Assembly (NCBI RefSeq): GCF_000317515.1 | Contig: NC_019738.1 | Location: 3,994,001-4,058,000, forward strand | Direction of reading: 5' to 3' | DNA from: Allocoleopsis franciscana PCC 7113 | GTDB taxonomy: Bacteria; Cyanobacteriota; Cyanobacteriia; Cyanobacteriales; Coleofasciculaceae | Length of the DNA: 64,000 nt | Shown: piece after piece, positions 1 through 8,934 of the stretch | How the letters are laid out: each line of letters begins with the position of its first letter | Numbering within the stretch: the first letter of the stretch is position 1 | Notes under the pieces: generated by a model | The model's input: the letters and a program-made list of their open reading frames with translations, nothing else | Databases searched by the model: none | What the model was told of the DNA's origin: nothing | Position numbers and translations under genes: made by a program

Positions 1-1
1 C

Positions 2-148
2 CGTTATGCTCCGGGAAATGCGATCATGTTGGATGACTTACTGGAGGAAGCACGGGCAATTTTCCCCAAAACTAAGTTAGCTTATGATTTCTTGAGCTAT
101 GATGTGCCTCGGCGTCTCCCCAATGAAATGACCCAGACGAATGCCTAA
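2..148 (+). CDS. rnz: C-terminal end of a probable ribonuclease Z (partial)
   Basis: An open frame runs in from the left edge and ends with TAA at 146-148, giving about 48 residues. The segment RYAPGNAIMLDDLLEEAR, followed by an IFPKTKLAYDFL-like stretch and a basic tail, resembles the C-terminus of cyanobacterial RNase Z, the beta-lactamase-fold endonuclease that trims tRNA 3' trailers. The catalytic metal-binding histidines lie outside the window, so the call rests on tail similarity from memory only. Another metallo-beta-lactamase-fold hydrolase is the main alternative. Confidence 0.55.
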   Translation, partial: RYAPGNAIMLDDLLEEARAIFPKTKLAYDFLSYDVPRRLPNEMTQTNA

Positions 149-238
149 TTCTGCTCTCAAAAGGCAGAAACATCAATGAACTACCCCGCCTCGTAGTTTG
201 ATCGATACAAAACCAGCCGAAATCTCAAATCGAAGGCT

Positions 239-784
239 TCAGTTACTGTTGGCTTGGTTTAAGCGATCGCCAATTTCACTGAGACGCCCTTGACCCCTAC
301 CCGTGCTGCGAGGTATTGGTAATTCGGGTGTCGGATGAGTCGATACATCGTCCTGTAACTCTCCCTCCGGCTGAGCGTGGTTTAAGCGATCGCGAATCTG
401 ACTCAGGCGTGTCTGAGTACTAACGGGTTCTCGCGGAGCGGGTATTTCTGTATTCGGCCAAGTCGGTAGATCGTTGCAGGGGCAAAGTTCTGGTGGTAGG
501 CCAATGTTGATCAGGGGTACGGGCATCTCACAACGAACACAAGGTTCTATTTCCCACTTGGGTGTTAACAACTCACCAATGGTTTGGTGGGTGGCTTCTA
601 GGTAGCAATCACCACTCTCTGGTGAGAGAATTAATTCCCAAATTTTCTCAAATTCCTCACTGTACCGATCGCCTGCAATTACTGATTGCGGGAGCACGGA
701 TGAGTCACCGTTGTAAATTACAACTTTTTTGCCTAACTGAAACCAATAGGCTAGATAGCGTTTTACTTGTTGTTCAGATGCCAT
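239..784 (-). CDS. hypothetical protein with a Cys-rich centre and a duplicated C-terminal motif
   Basis: The product is 181 residues and starts at ATG 784. I do not recognise a named family. The N-terminal half is a folded-looking alpha/beta stretch (VKRYLAYWFQLGKKVVIYNG). A CVRC pair near residue 82 and a CPC near residue 101 could form a small zinc site. The C-terminal part is Pro/Thr-rich and contains a duplicated short motif (RLSQIRDRLNHA and RLSEIGDRLNQA), each copy encoded beside a HIP1-like gcgatcgc. This looks like a cyanobacterial conserved hypothetical whose tail grew by duplication. It is convergent with the preceding rnz fragment, and cobU lies upstream of it on the same strand. 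Confidence 0.6.
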   Translation of the reverse strand: MASEQQVKRYLAYWFQLGKKVVIYNGDSSVLPQSVIAGDRYSEEFEKIWELILSPESGDCYLEATHQTIGELLTPKWEIEPCVRCEMPVPLINIGLPPELCPCNDLPTWPNTEIPAPREPVSTQTRLSQIRDRLNHAQPEGELQDDVSTHPTPELPIPRSTGRGQGRLSEIGDRLNQANSN

Positions 785-889
785 GAATGGTATTGTACGC
801 TCCGTTTGAGGTCTTGGATCTTGAGAACTTTCTCCAATCCCTAGTTTGTTCTGATACCTTCATGGTAACGACCGAATTGAGTTTTTAAT

Positions 890-1444
890 CTACTTTTGGA
901 GGGGTGATCCCAGGGCACTGAGATTGAGCACATGACCTCCAGTTACTAAGTAGACGGTGTTAGCAATGATACCTATCTTACGGACTAATTCTCCCAGGCG
1001 ATCGCGAAATAATCGACCAATCGGATAAGCCGGCACAACCCCCCAACCGGTCTCCTCTGCTACAAAAATTACATAACCAGTGGTTTGTACCAGACTGTTC
1101 AATAAATCTTGTAACGTTTTTTCCCAATCCGCCTCATCCTGTTCTAATAAATTGGCGACCCAAGTTCCAAGAGAATCAACCAACAGACAGCAACCGCTAT
1201 CCCCATAGTCTCGGATGGTTGCCGCCAACTCCACGGGCACCAACTGAGTTGTCCACTCCACTGGGCGTCGCTGCTGATGCGTTTCGATCCGAGTAAGCCA
1301 TTCTACATCATCAGGATTAGCGATCGCAGTTGCCACATAAATCACCGATTGAGCAGTTTGTCTTGCCAAGTCTTCTGCCCACTCACTTTTCCCAGACCGC
1401 GCTGGCCCTGTGACTAAGATGATTTGAGAGGTATAAATTGTCAT
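890..1444 (-). CDS. cobU: adenosylcobinamide kinase / adenosylcobinamide-phosphate guanylyltransferase
   Basis: CobU (CobP) phosphorylates adenosylcobinamide and then transfers GMP to it, a step in assembling the nucleotide loop of cobalamin. The N-terminus has the P-loop GPARSGKS directly after a beta strand (IILVTG). Conserved family blocks follow: VIYVATA, RIETHQQRRP with the guanylylated histidine region, and LLVDSLGTWVANLL. The C-terminus has FVAEETGWGVVP and the GRLFRDRLG block. At about 184 residues it is the usual length. The ATG at 1444 is preferred; an in-frame TTG lies five codons upstream at 1459. It stands alone among unrelated genes, as cob genes often do in cyanobacteria. Confidence 0.93.
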   Translation of the reverse strand: MTIYTSQIILVTGPARSGKSEWAEDLARQTAQSVIYVATAIANPDDVEWLTRIETHQQRRPVEWTTQLVPVELAATIRDYGDSGCCLLVDSLGTWVANLLEQDEADWEKTLQDLLNSLVQTTGYVIFVAEETGWGVVPAYPIGRLFRDRLGELVRKIGIIANTVYLVTGGHVLNLSALGSPLQK

Positions 1445-1647
1445 ATCCAGTTTGTTCAATGGCTTCGTTGAGCGTCTTGTTGTTCATTCACAATGGGAAA
1501 TGGGTGGCAGCGTAAACCTTGCCCTCTCCCCTTGACAGGTTTAATGCAGTTAAAATGACCTCAAAATGAAAAAATTGCAACTCTCAAGATTCATTGGTGC
1601 GTTAGCCTCAAGCCAGGGGGCTATGCTGAGATTAAGGAGTTGGTGAT

Positions 1648-2397
1648 TTGAACACAGTGGTAAGAAGAACCATGAAACCAGAACTGCAACGGATCGAGAC
1701 AGCTTTAAATCAATTGATGCCAGCCCGACCGAGTGACAGCCAGAAGAGATCTGCTACTGTGGGACACCCAACCGATCACCTTGGAGAAGGGAATGAGCGC
1801 GATCAAGACAAGCGTGACCCTTCATTCTCAGTGTCTGTACAGCCTTTCCCGGCCCGCAAGAACTCCATTAAGACGCCAACGCTACCCAAACTGAAACCCG
1901 CTAAAATCAGTGAGCATCGTCACGCGGCTAACCCCGCCTTGGCAATGACGTTGCTCAATGAGATTCAAGATATTGTCGCTCATTGGCAAACCGAACTGCA
2001 AACTGCCGTGCGGAACATTCAAGACCTTTACATAGAAGGGCCGATTATCGATGGCTGGTTAGAGTCTCATCCCCAGGAAGCCCAAGAGGGAGTAGGGGCA
2101 GTACGCTTAGCCAAAGACGATCGCCTCATGGATTACGTGGCAGAAGTGGTCGATCAACCAGATGAGAAGGTAACTTATGAAACGCCTCGTACTGGCTACC
2201 GCTTGTGTGGACTCGATGGAGATGGTCAGTTTTGGTCGCGCCCCTGTCCACCCGATCAAGTTCCTAGTGTGAGTGTAGCGATCGCTCGATATCAGAAAAT
2301 CAAGCAGTTAATCAGCCGTAAAGAAGAACTAGAAACTCGCCTCAGCCAATTGTCTGAAACTTTAGTTGTCCTGCACGGTCATCTCAGTAAAGATTAA
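1648..2397 (+). CDS. conserved hypothetical protein with C-terminal coiled coil
   Basis: This 249-residue protein has no domain I can name. The first third is polar and low in hydrophobics. The middle carries a helix (MTLLNEIQDIVAHWQTELQ) followed by a compact segment ending GYRLCGLDGDGQFWSRPCP. The last 40 residues form a probable coiled coil (KQLISRKEELETRLSQLSE). The start is a TTG at 1648, supported by an AAGGAG Shine-Dalgarno about 8 nt upstream; an ATG at 1672 is the alternative. The following glycosyltransferase begins 31 nt after the stop, so the two may be cotranscribed. No signal peptide is visible. Confidence 0.65.
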   Translation: MNTVVRRTMKPELQRIETALNQLMPARPSDSQKRSATVGHPTDHLGEGNERDQDKRDPSFSVSVQPFPARKNSIKTPTLPKLKPAKISEHRHAANPALAMTLLNEIQDIVAHWQTELQTAVRNIQDLYIEGPIIDGWLESHPQEAQEGVGAVRLAKDDRLMDYVAEVVDQPDEKVTYETPRTGYRLCGLDGDGQFWSRPCPPDQVPSVSVAIARYQKIKQLISRKEELETRLSQLSETLVVLHGHLSKD

Positions 2398-2428
2398 GGA
2401 ACTGATACAAAATTCATACTTTCTCGTT

Positions 2429-3361
2429 ATGGCATTTGCCACTTCTAAAATACCGATTTCTGTTCTAATTCCCGCCAAAAATGAAGAAGCGAACTTACCC
2501 GCTTGTTTAGAGAGTTTAAGCCGTGCGGATGAAGTTTTTGTGGTCGATTCTCAAAGTAGCGATCGCTCCGTTGAAATTGCTGAACAATACGGCGCAACTG
2601 TGGTACAGTTTCACTTTGATGGTCGCTGGCCTAAAAAGAAAAACTGGAGTCTAGAAAATCTGCCGTTTCGCCATGAATGGGTACTGATTGTTGATTGTGA
2701 TGAGCGCATTCCTCCAGAACTTTGGGAGGAGATAGAAGCGGCTATTCAAAATGCCGATTATGACGGCTACTACCTCAACCGCAAAGTCTTCTTTCTCGGC
2801 ACCTGGATTCGCCACGGCGGTAGGTATCCCGACTGGAATTTACGCTTGTTTAAACACAAAAAAGGCCGCTACGAAAATCTCAAAACCGAAGGAATTCGCA
2901 ATACAGGTGACAACGAAGTTCACGAACACGTCATTTTATCAGGGGTTTCGGGTTACCTAAAAAATGATATGTTACATATCGACTTTCGGGACATTTATCA
3001 TTGGCTAGAACGGCATAATCGCTACTCAAACTGGGAAGCCCGTGTCTATCTGAATCTGCTCAATAGCAAAGATGAATCCGGCACAATTGGTGCCAGCCTT
3101 TTGGGAGATGCCGTGCAGCGCAAGCGATTTTTAAAAAAATTATGGGTACGGCTACCTTTTAAGCCAACACTGCGGTTTGTTTTATTTTATATCATTCAAC
3201 TAGGCTTTTTAGATGGAAAAGCTGGCTATATTTATGGACGCTTATTAAGTCAGTATGAGTATCAAATTGGAGTTAAAGTCTATGAGTTACAAAAGTTTAA
3301 GGGACAACTCAATATTTCCCAAACGTCATCGGTAATGCCAACCCCGTCTATTGAAGGCTGA
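2429..3361 (+). CDS. family 2 glycosyltransferase (WaaE/KdtX-like)
   Basis: This is a GT-A fold glycosyltransferase of about 310 residues that probably adds a sugar to a lipid-linked or envelope glycan. The N-terminus has the GT2 start ISVLIPAKNEEANLPACLES. Conserved SQSSDRSVEIA and the metal-binding DCDER motif in VLIVDCDERIPP follow, then a KKKNWSLE segment typical of LPS core beta-1,4-glucosyltransferase-like proteins. The C-terminal third is aromatic and basic with a hydrophobic helix (LRFVLFYIIQLGFL) that may contact the membrane. The ATG at 2429 is chosen because the family starts just before the ISVLIP strand. The exact donor and acceptor cannot be read from sequence. Confidence 0.85.
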   Translation: MAFATSKIPISVLIPAKNEEANLPACLESLSRADEVFVVDSQSSDRSVEIAEQYGATVVQFHFDGRWPKKKNWSLENLPFRHEWVLIVDCDERIPPELWEEIEAAIQNADYDGYYLNRKVFFLGTWIRHGGRYPDWNLRLFKHKKGRYENLKTEGIRNTGDNEVHEHVILSGVSGYLKNDMLHIDFRDIYHWLERHNRYSNWEARVYLNLLNSKDESGTIGASLLGDAVQRKRFLKKLWVRLPFKPTLRFVLFYIIQLGFLDGKAGYIYGRLLSQYEYQIGVKVYELQKFKGQLNISQTSSVMPTPSIEG

Positions 3362-3726
3362 AGTCTAAAACTACCTCTCCTCCTTACCTAATGTTCCAGT
3401 TGGTGACGAGGCTTGAATATCGAAAAATTCTTATTGCTATTCTCCCGTAAAGGTGAGAAGGTATAAATATTTATTTATCCTCAACGCTATCGAGTTGCAC
3501 TTCGCTAATGACTTGACCAACGTCTTAGCTGAGCTGATTCTCGATGGGTATTGTTGCATCAAGTCCCGTTCATTATTTTTTGTAACGTATCGGATTTTTG
3601 TCCTAGTTCTTAACGTACAGTCACTTCCTGAAGGCTGGAATAGATGAATACAATGAGTGGTGAGGCTTATGATCAATAAAGCTCTAGTATGGCCTCATTC
3701 CTCATTACTCCTACACACGGTCTCCT
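3362..3726. other. intergenic stretch without a supported gene
   Basis: These 365 bases separate the glycosyltransferase from the M48 peptidase. Short overlapping frames occur on both strands, but none has a ribosome binding site or a recognisable product. No clear hairpin terminator or repeat is visible. The promoter of the peptidase gene presumably lies in the second half. Confidence 0.4.
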
Positions 3727-4698
3727 ATGCCGACCTACCCAGGTATTTCTAGCGAAGCCTTCAAACACCCTCTTGATCAACAAGCTGAACAAGCCTTACG
3801 CGGCGTACCAGGATTTGACTTGGTGGCTCGTAAGTTTGTGGAATTTCTCTACGAGCGACCTCAATTAGTTTATCTGATGGGCAATAGCATCCAGGTTGGA
3901 CCTCGTCAGTATTCGACCCTTTATCGCTTATTTCGAGAATGTGTTCAAGATTTAGACATACATCCGGAGCCTACCTTATTTGTTGAGCAAAACCGTCAAG
4001 TGAATAGCTATGCCTTAGGGCAAGAACATCCTTACGTCGTGGTGAACACGGGTTTGTTGGACTTGCTGAATGAAGCCGAAATTCGTACCGTTTTAGCTCA
4101 TGAATTAGGTCATATTAAATGCGGTCACACCATTTTAATTCAAATGGGAATATGGGCATTGAACGCCGCCTCTATGTTGAGTGAAGTGACACTTGGTTTC
4201 AGTAATATCATTAATAGTGGCTTAATTTTTGCCTTTTATGAATGGCGTCGTAAAGCGGAATTATCGGCTGACCGAGCTGCATTACTGGTGATAGATGATT
4301 TAAATACCGTGTTGCAGACGATGATGAAAATGGCAGGTGGAAGTTCTCAGTATGGTCATGAGTGCAGCCTTAATGAATTCATCCGTCAATCGGAAAGCTA
4401 TCAAGAACTCGATCAGGATGGTCTCAATCAAATTTACAAGTTTTTACTCTATAACGGTGGTCAGGGTTCAATGCTGAGTCATCCCTTCCCGGTTGATCGG
4501 GTGCGCTACCTAAGGGAGTGGGCAATTTCAGAAGAATATCGCCAAATTCGTCAAGGTCATTATCGACGGGTGACGAAAGAAGGCTCAGTTGATGTTGCCA
4601 CAAATTATTCCAACAATGAAGCTGATACTTTGCGGCGTCAAATTGACGAACTCCAACAAGAAATTAACCGCATCAAGTCTCAGTCAAAGAATTCATAA
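3727..4698 (+). CDS. M48 family metallopeptidase
   Basis: This 323-residue protein is a zinc metalloprotease of the HtpX/Ste24-related M48 family. The HExxH motif is clear in VLAHELGHIKCGH, preceded by VNTGLLDLLNEAEI as usual. The downstream zinc ligand region is RRKAELSADRAALL (ExxxD). A hydrophobic stretch follows the active-site helix (MGIWALNAASMLSEV and INSGLIFAFYEW), which may sit on the membrane; there is no multi-spanning N-terminal domain as in HtpX. The C-terminus has SHPFPVDRVRYLREW, common in this family, then a coiled coil (ADTLRRQIDELQQEINRIK). The next gene starts 19 nt later and is probably cotranscribed. Confidence 0.9.
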   Translation: MPTYPGISSEAFKHPLDQQAEQALRGVPGFDLVARKFVEFLYERPQLVYLMGNSIQVGPRQYSTLYRLFRECVQDLDIHPEPTLFVEQNRQVNSYALGQEHPYVVVNTGLLDLLNEAEIRTVLAHELGHIKCGHTILIQMGIWALNAASMLSEVTLGFSNIINSGLIFAFYEWRRKAELSADRAALLVIDDLNTVLQTMMKMAGGSSQYGHECSLNEFIRQSESYQELDQDGLNQIYKFLLYNGGQGSMLSHPFPVDRVRYLREWAISEEYRQIRQGHYRRVTKEGSVDVATNYSNNEADTLRRQIDELQQEINRIKSQSKNS

Positions 4699-4717
4699 AA
4701 TGTCATAAAGGACTTTC

Positions 4718-6106
4718 ATGGTCAGAGACATTCTATCATCCGAGGGTCATTCATCTGAGTCTCGCATTAGTTTTAAAAAGCAAGGGTTATTGACCCAGCA
4801 AACTCAGGATATCATCTATCAGTTTTTATTGAACCTTGTTCGGCAACAGCCACCATCTACAGTCTTATTGGAGTTTAAACATTTATTCTTTGATTATGAG
4901 ACATCTGAGTGTAATCCAGAGGCAATTCGTGCTTTAACTGAAATTCTTTTATCGAATAACGAAAAAGACTTTTGTCATACTCTTAAACGTTCTTGTTATA
5001 TTCTTGTTAATAACTGGGATACCTCAAGAAACCATAGCGCAATTAAAGAATTGCTTGAGCTTCTGGCTGAATTTAAAGTAGCGAAGAAAACTCTTTCTCC
5101 TACTTTGAAGCGTTTAAGAGCTTGGCTAACCAATTTTATTGATAGCCAAGACTATTACGAACTTAAGTTATTTCTTGCCAAATATGGATACTCAGATAAA
5201 GCCCACTGGAGTAGTCGTTATACCTCCTATCTCTTAGTACCTCAGTACACGAACCTCGATAATCCTGTCGAACAGCGAGAGGCGGCAAGAACTCTTTCCA
5301 AAAAGCTGAAAGACAAGTTTAAGTTTGATTTGGCAATGTATACGGCGCGTTCTGAAGCTCCCTTACCGAAAGATAAAATACCTCAAAACCCTACCGCTTT
5401 GGGCGATGAGGTGATTCGTTTTATTAAAATGATTGTGGCCAAACGGGGCACCTTTAGTTATGAAAATTTAGCTAATATTTTTCTTAAGCAAACCCAAGAG
5501 CTAAATTACAAAAAATTTAAATGTTCTTTGCAGAAATATTTAATTTTTTCGGTAGCGAATAAAGATTTTGTAGAAGTTTTTAATCAAAAATTATCAAAAA
5601 AATTAGAAGTTCTTTATGAAAAATATCATGAAGAGCGGGTCAATGAAGCATTGCTCTTAAGAACCAGCAACCGAGTGATTGAATACTTGACAACGGAAGA
5701 TCAACAGAACCCTTCAGGGTTGTTTGTTTTGCTGCTGTCTCATGGACATCCGCTCACTCTAGTCATTGTCCTTCTGAAAATTATTCTAATTTGTCCCAGT
5801 TCTCGAACTCATTTGGAAAACTGTATTGCTAAATTAATTCAATACTACGTGGATTCTCCAGAGAATGAATGTAAATGGGTCGTTAATTTCTTTGAAGTTT
5901 TCAACATAACATTGGCAATTCATGCGGATAATGTTCAATACAATTTGATCAAAATGGAAGCCAAAGGCTCAAAGGATAAGTCTGAAGCTCCTCTAGACAC
6001 TTACCGTGTTTTTTCTCAACGCCGAGATTGTACGACTGTAGAATCTGTTCAGGGGGAAATCCCTGTCGAAAAGATGTTGCCGAGTTCTTCTTTAGAAAAG
6101 CCCTAA
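4718..6106 (+). CDS. conserved hypothetical protein downstream of the M48 peptidase
   Basis: This 462-residue protein matches no family I recognise. It is mostly alpha-helical, rich in Leu, Lys and Asn, and lacks a signal peptide or membrane segments. A central block (DNPVEQREAARTLSKKLKDK) resembles the fragment found in several cyanobacterial uncharacterised proteins. Repeated leucine-rich helices after residue 300 (LLLSHGHPLTLVIVLLKIIL) suggest an alpha-solenoid-like fold. It lies 19 nt after the peptidase gene in the same orientation, so a partner or substrate relation to the peptidase is possible but is only inferred. The base composition is more AT-rich than in the neighbours. Confidence 0.65.
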   Translation: MVRDILSSEGHSSESRISFKKQGLLTQQTQDIIYQFLLNLVRQQPPSTVLLEFKHLFFDYETSECNPEAIRALTEILLSNNEKDFCHTLKRSCYILVNNWDTSRNHSAIKELLELLAEFKVAKKTLSPTLKRLRAWLTNFIDSQDYYELKLFLAKYGYSDKAHWSSRYTSYLLVPQYTNLDNPVEQREAARTLSKKLKDKFKFDLAMYTARSEAPLPKDKIPQNPTALGDEVIRFIKMIVAKRGTFSYENLANIFLKQTQELNYKKFKCSLQKYLIFSVANKDFVEVFNQKLSKKLEVLYEKYHEERVNEALLLRTSNRVIEYLTTEDQQNPSGLFVLLLSHGHPLTLVIVLLKIILICPSSRTHLENCIAKLIQYYVDSPENECKWVVNFFEVFNITLAIHADNVQYNLIKMEAKGSKDKSEAPLDTYRVFSQRRDCTTVESVQGEIPVEKMLPSSSLEKP

Positions 6107-6161
6107 TACTCATCAATAAGGGAGAATTCATCAACTTCAACTCAGGGTACTCAACAAACAT

Positions 6162-7127
6162 TCACTTCCTGACTTTTTGTACTATGGGTGATAGGCGATC
6201 GCACAAAACCCCCACACCGGCACCCACAACTTCTGCCAAAATACTCACTAAGCGAAATAAGGCTACAACACTGAGAATGATGCCTGTAGGAAAATAAGGA
6301 TTCAGGAGTCCTAGTACCGTTGTCTCAAATACTCCTAAACCGCCTGGAGTTGGAATCACCAAACCCAACACCCATGCCAAACAAAAAGCACTGATTAAGA
6401 GTGGAATCTGGCTAAGATTTACGGTAGCTAAGGTGAAAAAAGTAACAATGAATCCCGTGCCTCGTAGTCCCACAAAACCCAGTTCTCCTAGCAGCGGAAT
6501 AAAGGGATAGTGTTCGAGTTGAAACACCTCACTATCGGCAGCTTTTCCCTTTAAGCGTCTCAAGAACTGAAGCAGAGGGTTTAAGACTTTAGGATGAACC
6601 GATAGTAAAATTCCAGTCAAACCGAGAATTTGTAATCCCCAAATCCGAGTATCCCCTTGCATGTCCAACCACCCGAATTGACTACCTGTTAAAGCAATCA
6701 GTAAGGCAGCGGCAGCCATCAATAGAGGTTCAATTAAGACACTAATAGTCGCCGCACTCAAGGAACCCCCCGCATCGGTAACCGCCCAAATCCGACCATA
6801 ATAGTGCCACACATTGCCAGGTAAATACTTAGCCAGGTTTGTTTTCAAGTAAACCTGAAGAACCCAGTGGTACTGAATCGGCTGCTTGAAGGAGCGCAGA
6901 ATCCAGCTCCATACTAAGCCAGCCCAAATATGAGCTGCTAAAGTAATGGAAAAAGCCGCAACCAGCGTTATCCATCCGACAGCATCAATCCGAATTGCTG
7001 CAACTTCTTGCCAGTGTTCCTTGAATGCCTTTGCCAAAAAAAATAGGGTTCCACCCAGAATCACCCAGCGCAGGTAGGGTTTGAGCCATGACCAGATTTT
7101 TTTCATTTTGAAGAAGTCATTTGTCAA
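6162..7127 (-). CDS. UPF0104/lysylphosphatidylglycerol synthase-type integral membrane protein
   Basis: The product has 321 residues with about eight hydrophobic segments and belongs to the flippase-like UPF0104 family, whose members resemble the membrane half of MprF. Diagnostic features are LVAAFSITLAAHIWAGLVWS near residue 55, TNLAKYLPGNVWHYYGR (the KYLPG-x-W block), and the C-terminal GGLGVFETTVLGLL segment with the conserved PGGLGxxE pattern. The role is probably lipid or polyprenol-linked sugar handling in the membrane; the substrate is unknown. An alternative start lies at MKKIW, 7 codons in. It converges on the preceding unknown gene. Confidence 0.85.
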   Translation of the reverse strand: MTNDFFKMKKIWSWLKPYLRWVILGGTLFFLAKAFKEHWQEVAAIRIDAVGWITLVAAFSITLAAHIWAGLVWSWILRSFKQPIQYHWVLQVYLKTNLAKYLPGNVWHYYGRIWAVTDAGGSLSAATISVLIEPLLMAAAALLIALTGSQFGWLDMQGDTRIWGLQILGLTGILLSVHPKVLNPLLQFLRRLKGKAADSEVFQLEHYPFIPLLGELGFVGLRGTGFIVTFFTLATVNLSQIPLLISAFCLAWVLGLVIPTPGGLGVFETTVLGLLNPYFPTGIILSVVALFRLVSILAEVVGAGVGVLCDRLSPIVQKVRK

Positions 7128-7427
7128 GAAATAACCAGCCTTTCAGGCGCACGCTGTCGTCTATCTACAGTTAGAAAATAGCCATTTTTCGGAAGCCATC
7201 AGAATGTCTCCTTTGCTAGAGGAACCCATCCCATCACTATCGCTAATCTTGACAAGCGTAAGGGAAAGATGATGCCGTAACTCCCTGTTACAAAAGAGAG
7301 TTGCGGTTGGTAGCATTGGCTCGATAACTGGTGCCATTCTACCAACATTCTGATGTCTAGGCGTAGGATGTCAGCTTTCACATCAAGATACTCAGCTTAA
7401 TTCAGGCTGACAAGGAGTATTGATTGC

Positions 7428-7991
7428 ATGAAAAAATTAACTGTTTTCTTCAAACAGCTACGACTGAGTCAATTATTGACAGCGTTTTTAGCAACAGTGG
7501 TAATGTTTGTTGGTACCGCTTGCAATAGCGGGACTGTTCAAGGGGCACGCCCTGAAAACCCACCCGTTCAAGCTGGGGGTGCGAATAATCCTTACAAGGG
7601 GGGTGGGGACTCTAATACCAACTATAATTTCTCCCCTGACCCGAAGATTAATGGCAAAGTTTCTTCTAAGGGTGATAGAGCTGATTTAGAAATCATCTCC
7701 AATCGGTTGATTGCTGTAAGCAATAAGGCGCAATATCCAGGTGGAGCTGTGATGCAGGGGTCGCCCGCCGATGAACAAAAACCCCTTCGGCAGATAGACC
7801 TGCAAGATTTTGAAGCACCTGAACCGGGTGGGCAAATTCAGCGTGAGTCCAACGTCGGCGATCGAGTTAAAGATCGGTTAAGCGCTGTTAAAGAAACGTT
7901 TGGTGAAGCTTCAGAATTTGTCCGCGAAGGTGCAAACGAAGCTGCACAACAAGAAGTATCCGCACCCAAAACGACCAAAGCTAATTTTTAG
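7428..7991 (+). CDS. lipoprotein-like protein, first of two paralogs
   Basis: The product has 187 residues. It begins with a basic amphipathic stretch (MKKLTVFFKQLRLSQLL), then a hydrophobic segment ending VGTACNSG, which resembles a lipobox-type cleavage site, so a lipid-anchored or membrane-tethered product is likely. The rest is low-complexity and polar, with a conserved NPYKGGGDSN block and a C-terminal stretch (VGDRVKDRLSAVKETFGEASE) predicted to be an amphipathic helix. The gene at 8159 starts with the same kind of N-terminus and is its paralog. From memory it resembles a cyanobacterial DUF6658-type family. An AAGGAG motif lies 11 nt before the ATG. Confidence 0.7.
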   Translation: MKKLTVFFKQLRLSQLLTAFLATVVMFVGTACNSGTVQGARPENPPVQAGGANNPYKGGGDSNTNYNFSPDPKINGKVSSKGDRADLEIISNRLIAVSNKAQYPGGAVMQGSPADEQKPLRQIDLQDFEAPEPGGQIQRESNVGDRVKDRLSAVKETFGEASEFVREGANEAAQQEVSAPKTTKANF

Positions 7992-8158
7992 ATAATTAGC
8001 CTTAACTCAATGACAAGCTTCTTACGGTTATGAATCTCCAAATTCAAGGAGGAGCTACACTTAAACATTATCTTTTATCAAGCTCCAACCCAGTGATTAC
8101 CGTTTGAAAGCACCAACCTGTTAATCCTTTAATTAATCAAAACCCATCGGAGGAAAAA

Positions 8159-8857
8159 ATGAAAAAAGTCATAACTTGGTTAAAAAGTATCCGTGTCGAT
8201 CGAATATTAACGGTCTTTCTGGCAGGAGTTCTGCTGTTTGTTAGCACGGCTTGTGGTACCACGAAGGTATTAGCCAAAACAGCGGATGACGTGAGAGAAG
8301 AAGTTCCTGGTCGTGCTATAACCAACACCTACCAGGGTGGGATGAATAATTATGAAGACGTCGATCCTAGACGAAATACCAGCGAAGCCAAAGCAAAGGC
8401 TAAAAGCCTGATTGAAAACGCCCAAAGAAACATTGACCAAAAGAGCGTTGATAGCCGTGAGCAATATGTGGAAAACTACAAGAGTGGTACACCTCTAGGC
8501 GAAAGAGTACGGCGGATTGGTGAAGGTATCGGCGAGTCTGCTGAAGAGCTGGCAGAAGGTGCCTCTAAGGGTACTCAAAAAGGTGTTCAAAACATCAAGG
8601 AAAATGCCCAAAAAGCGCCTGATTATGTGAAAAAAGCTGGCAAAGAAACTGCCAATCTTGAATTTGAGGAAGCCCAATCTCAAGCCAATAATAGCATGAG
8701 AGATACGCGTTAGGCAGTGGATAACGCCGTCACGGCTGACAAAACTGTCGGTGATAAAATCCAGGATGCTGCTCAAAATACTGCTGATAAAGTTAAGGGC
8801 AAAGTCAACAGATATATTGGCAGAACTCAGCAGGCTTTAGAAGATGCTATTGATTAG
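8159..8857 (+). pseudogene. lipoprotein-like paralog interrupted by an in-frame TAG
   Basis: The frame opens with MKKVITWLKSIRVDRIL and a hydrophobic lipobox-like segment ending VSTACG, a paralog of the gene at 7428, with a strong GGAGG site just upstream. It stops at TAG 8711-8713 after 184 residues. The same frame then continues for 47 codons (AVDNAVTADKTVGDKIQ and onward) to TAG 8855-8857, with the same Ala/Lys/Gln-rich helical composition as the part before the stop. A single C-to-T change in a CAG codon is the simplest explanation. The 184-residue product may still be made and stable, or the stop may be read through. A terminator follows the second stop, which supports the longer frame as the ancestral gene. 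Confidence 0.75.
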
Positions 8858-8891
8858 AAGCAACTGAGTTTAAATCCAAATAGCTTTTACC

Positions 8892-8917
8892 AACACCCGG
8901 TCAATTGACTGGGTGTT
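8892..8917. terminator. rho-independent terminator, probably bidirectional
   Basis: An almost perfect inverted repeat (AACACCCGGTCA / TGACTGGGTGTT, one G-T mismatch) is followed by TTTTA on the plus strand. It sits 34 nt after the long stop of the lipoprotein-like gene and just beyond the end of the convergent gene at 8935. Confidence 0.75.
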
Positions 8918-8934
8918 TTAATAGTCGTTGATTG

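Noticed and set aside
3437-3676. Overlapping frames on both strands in the gap before the M48 peptidase
   Set aside because: No ribosome site, no domain, and composition unlike neighbouring proteins.
7199-7381. 60-codon minus-strand frame before the first lipoprotein-like gene
   Set aside because: No start signal and no domain; it lies where the promoter of the 7428 gene is expected.
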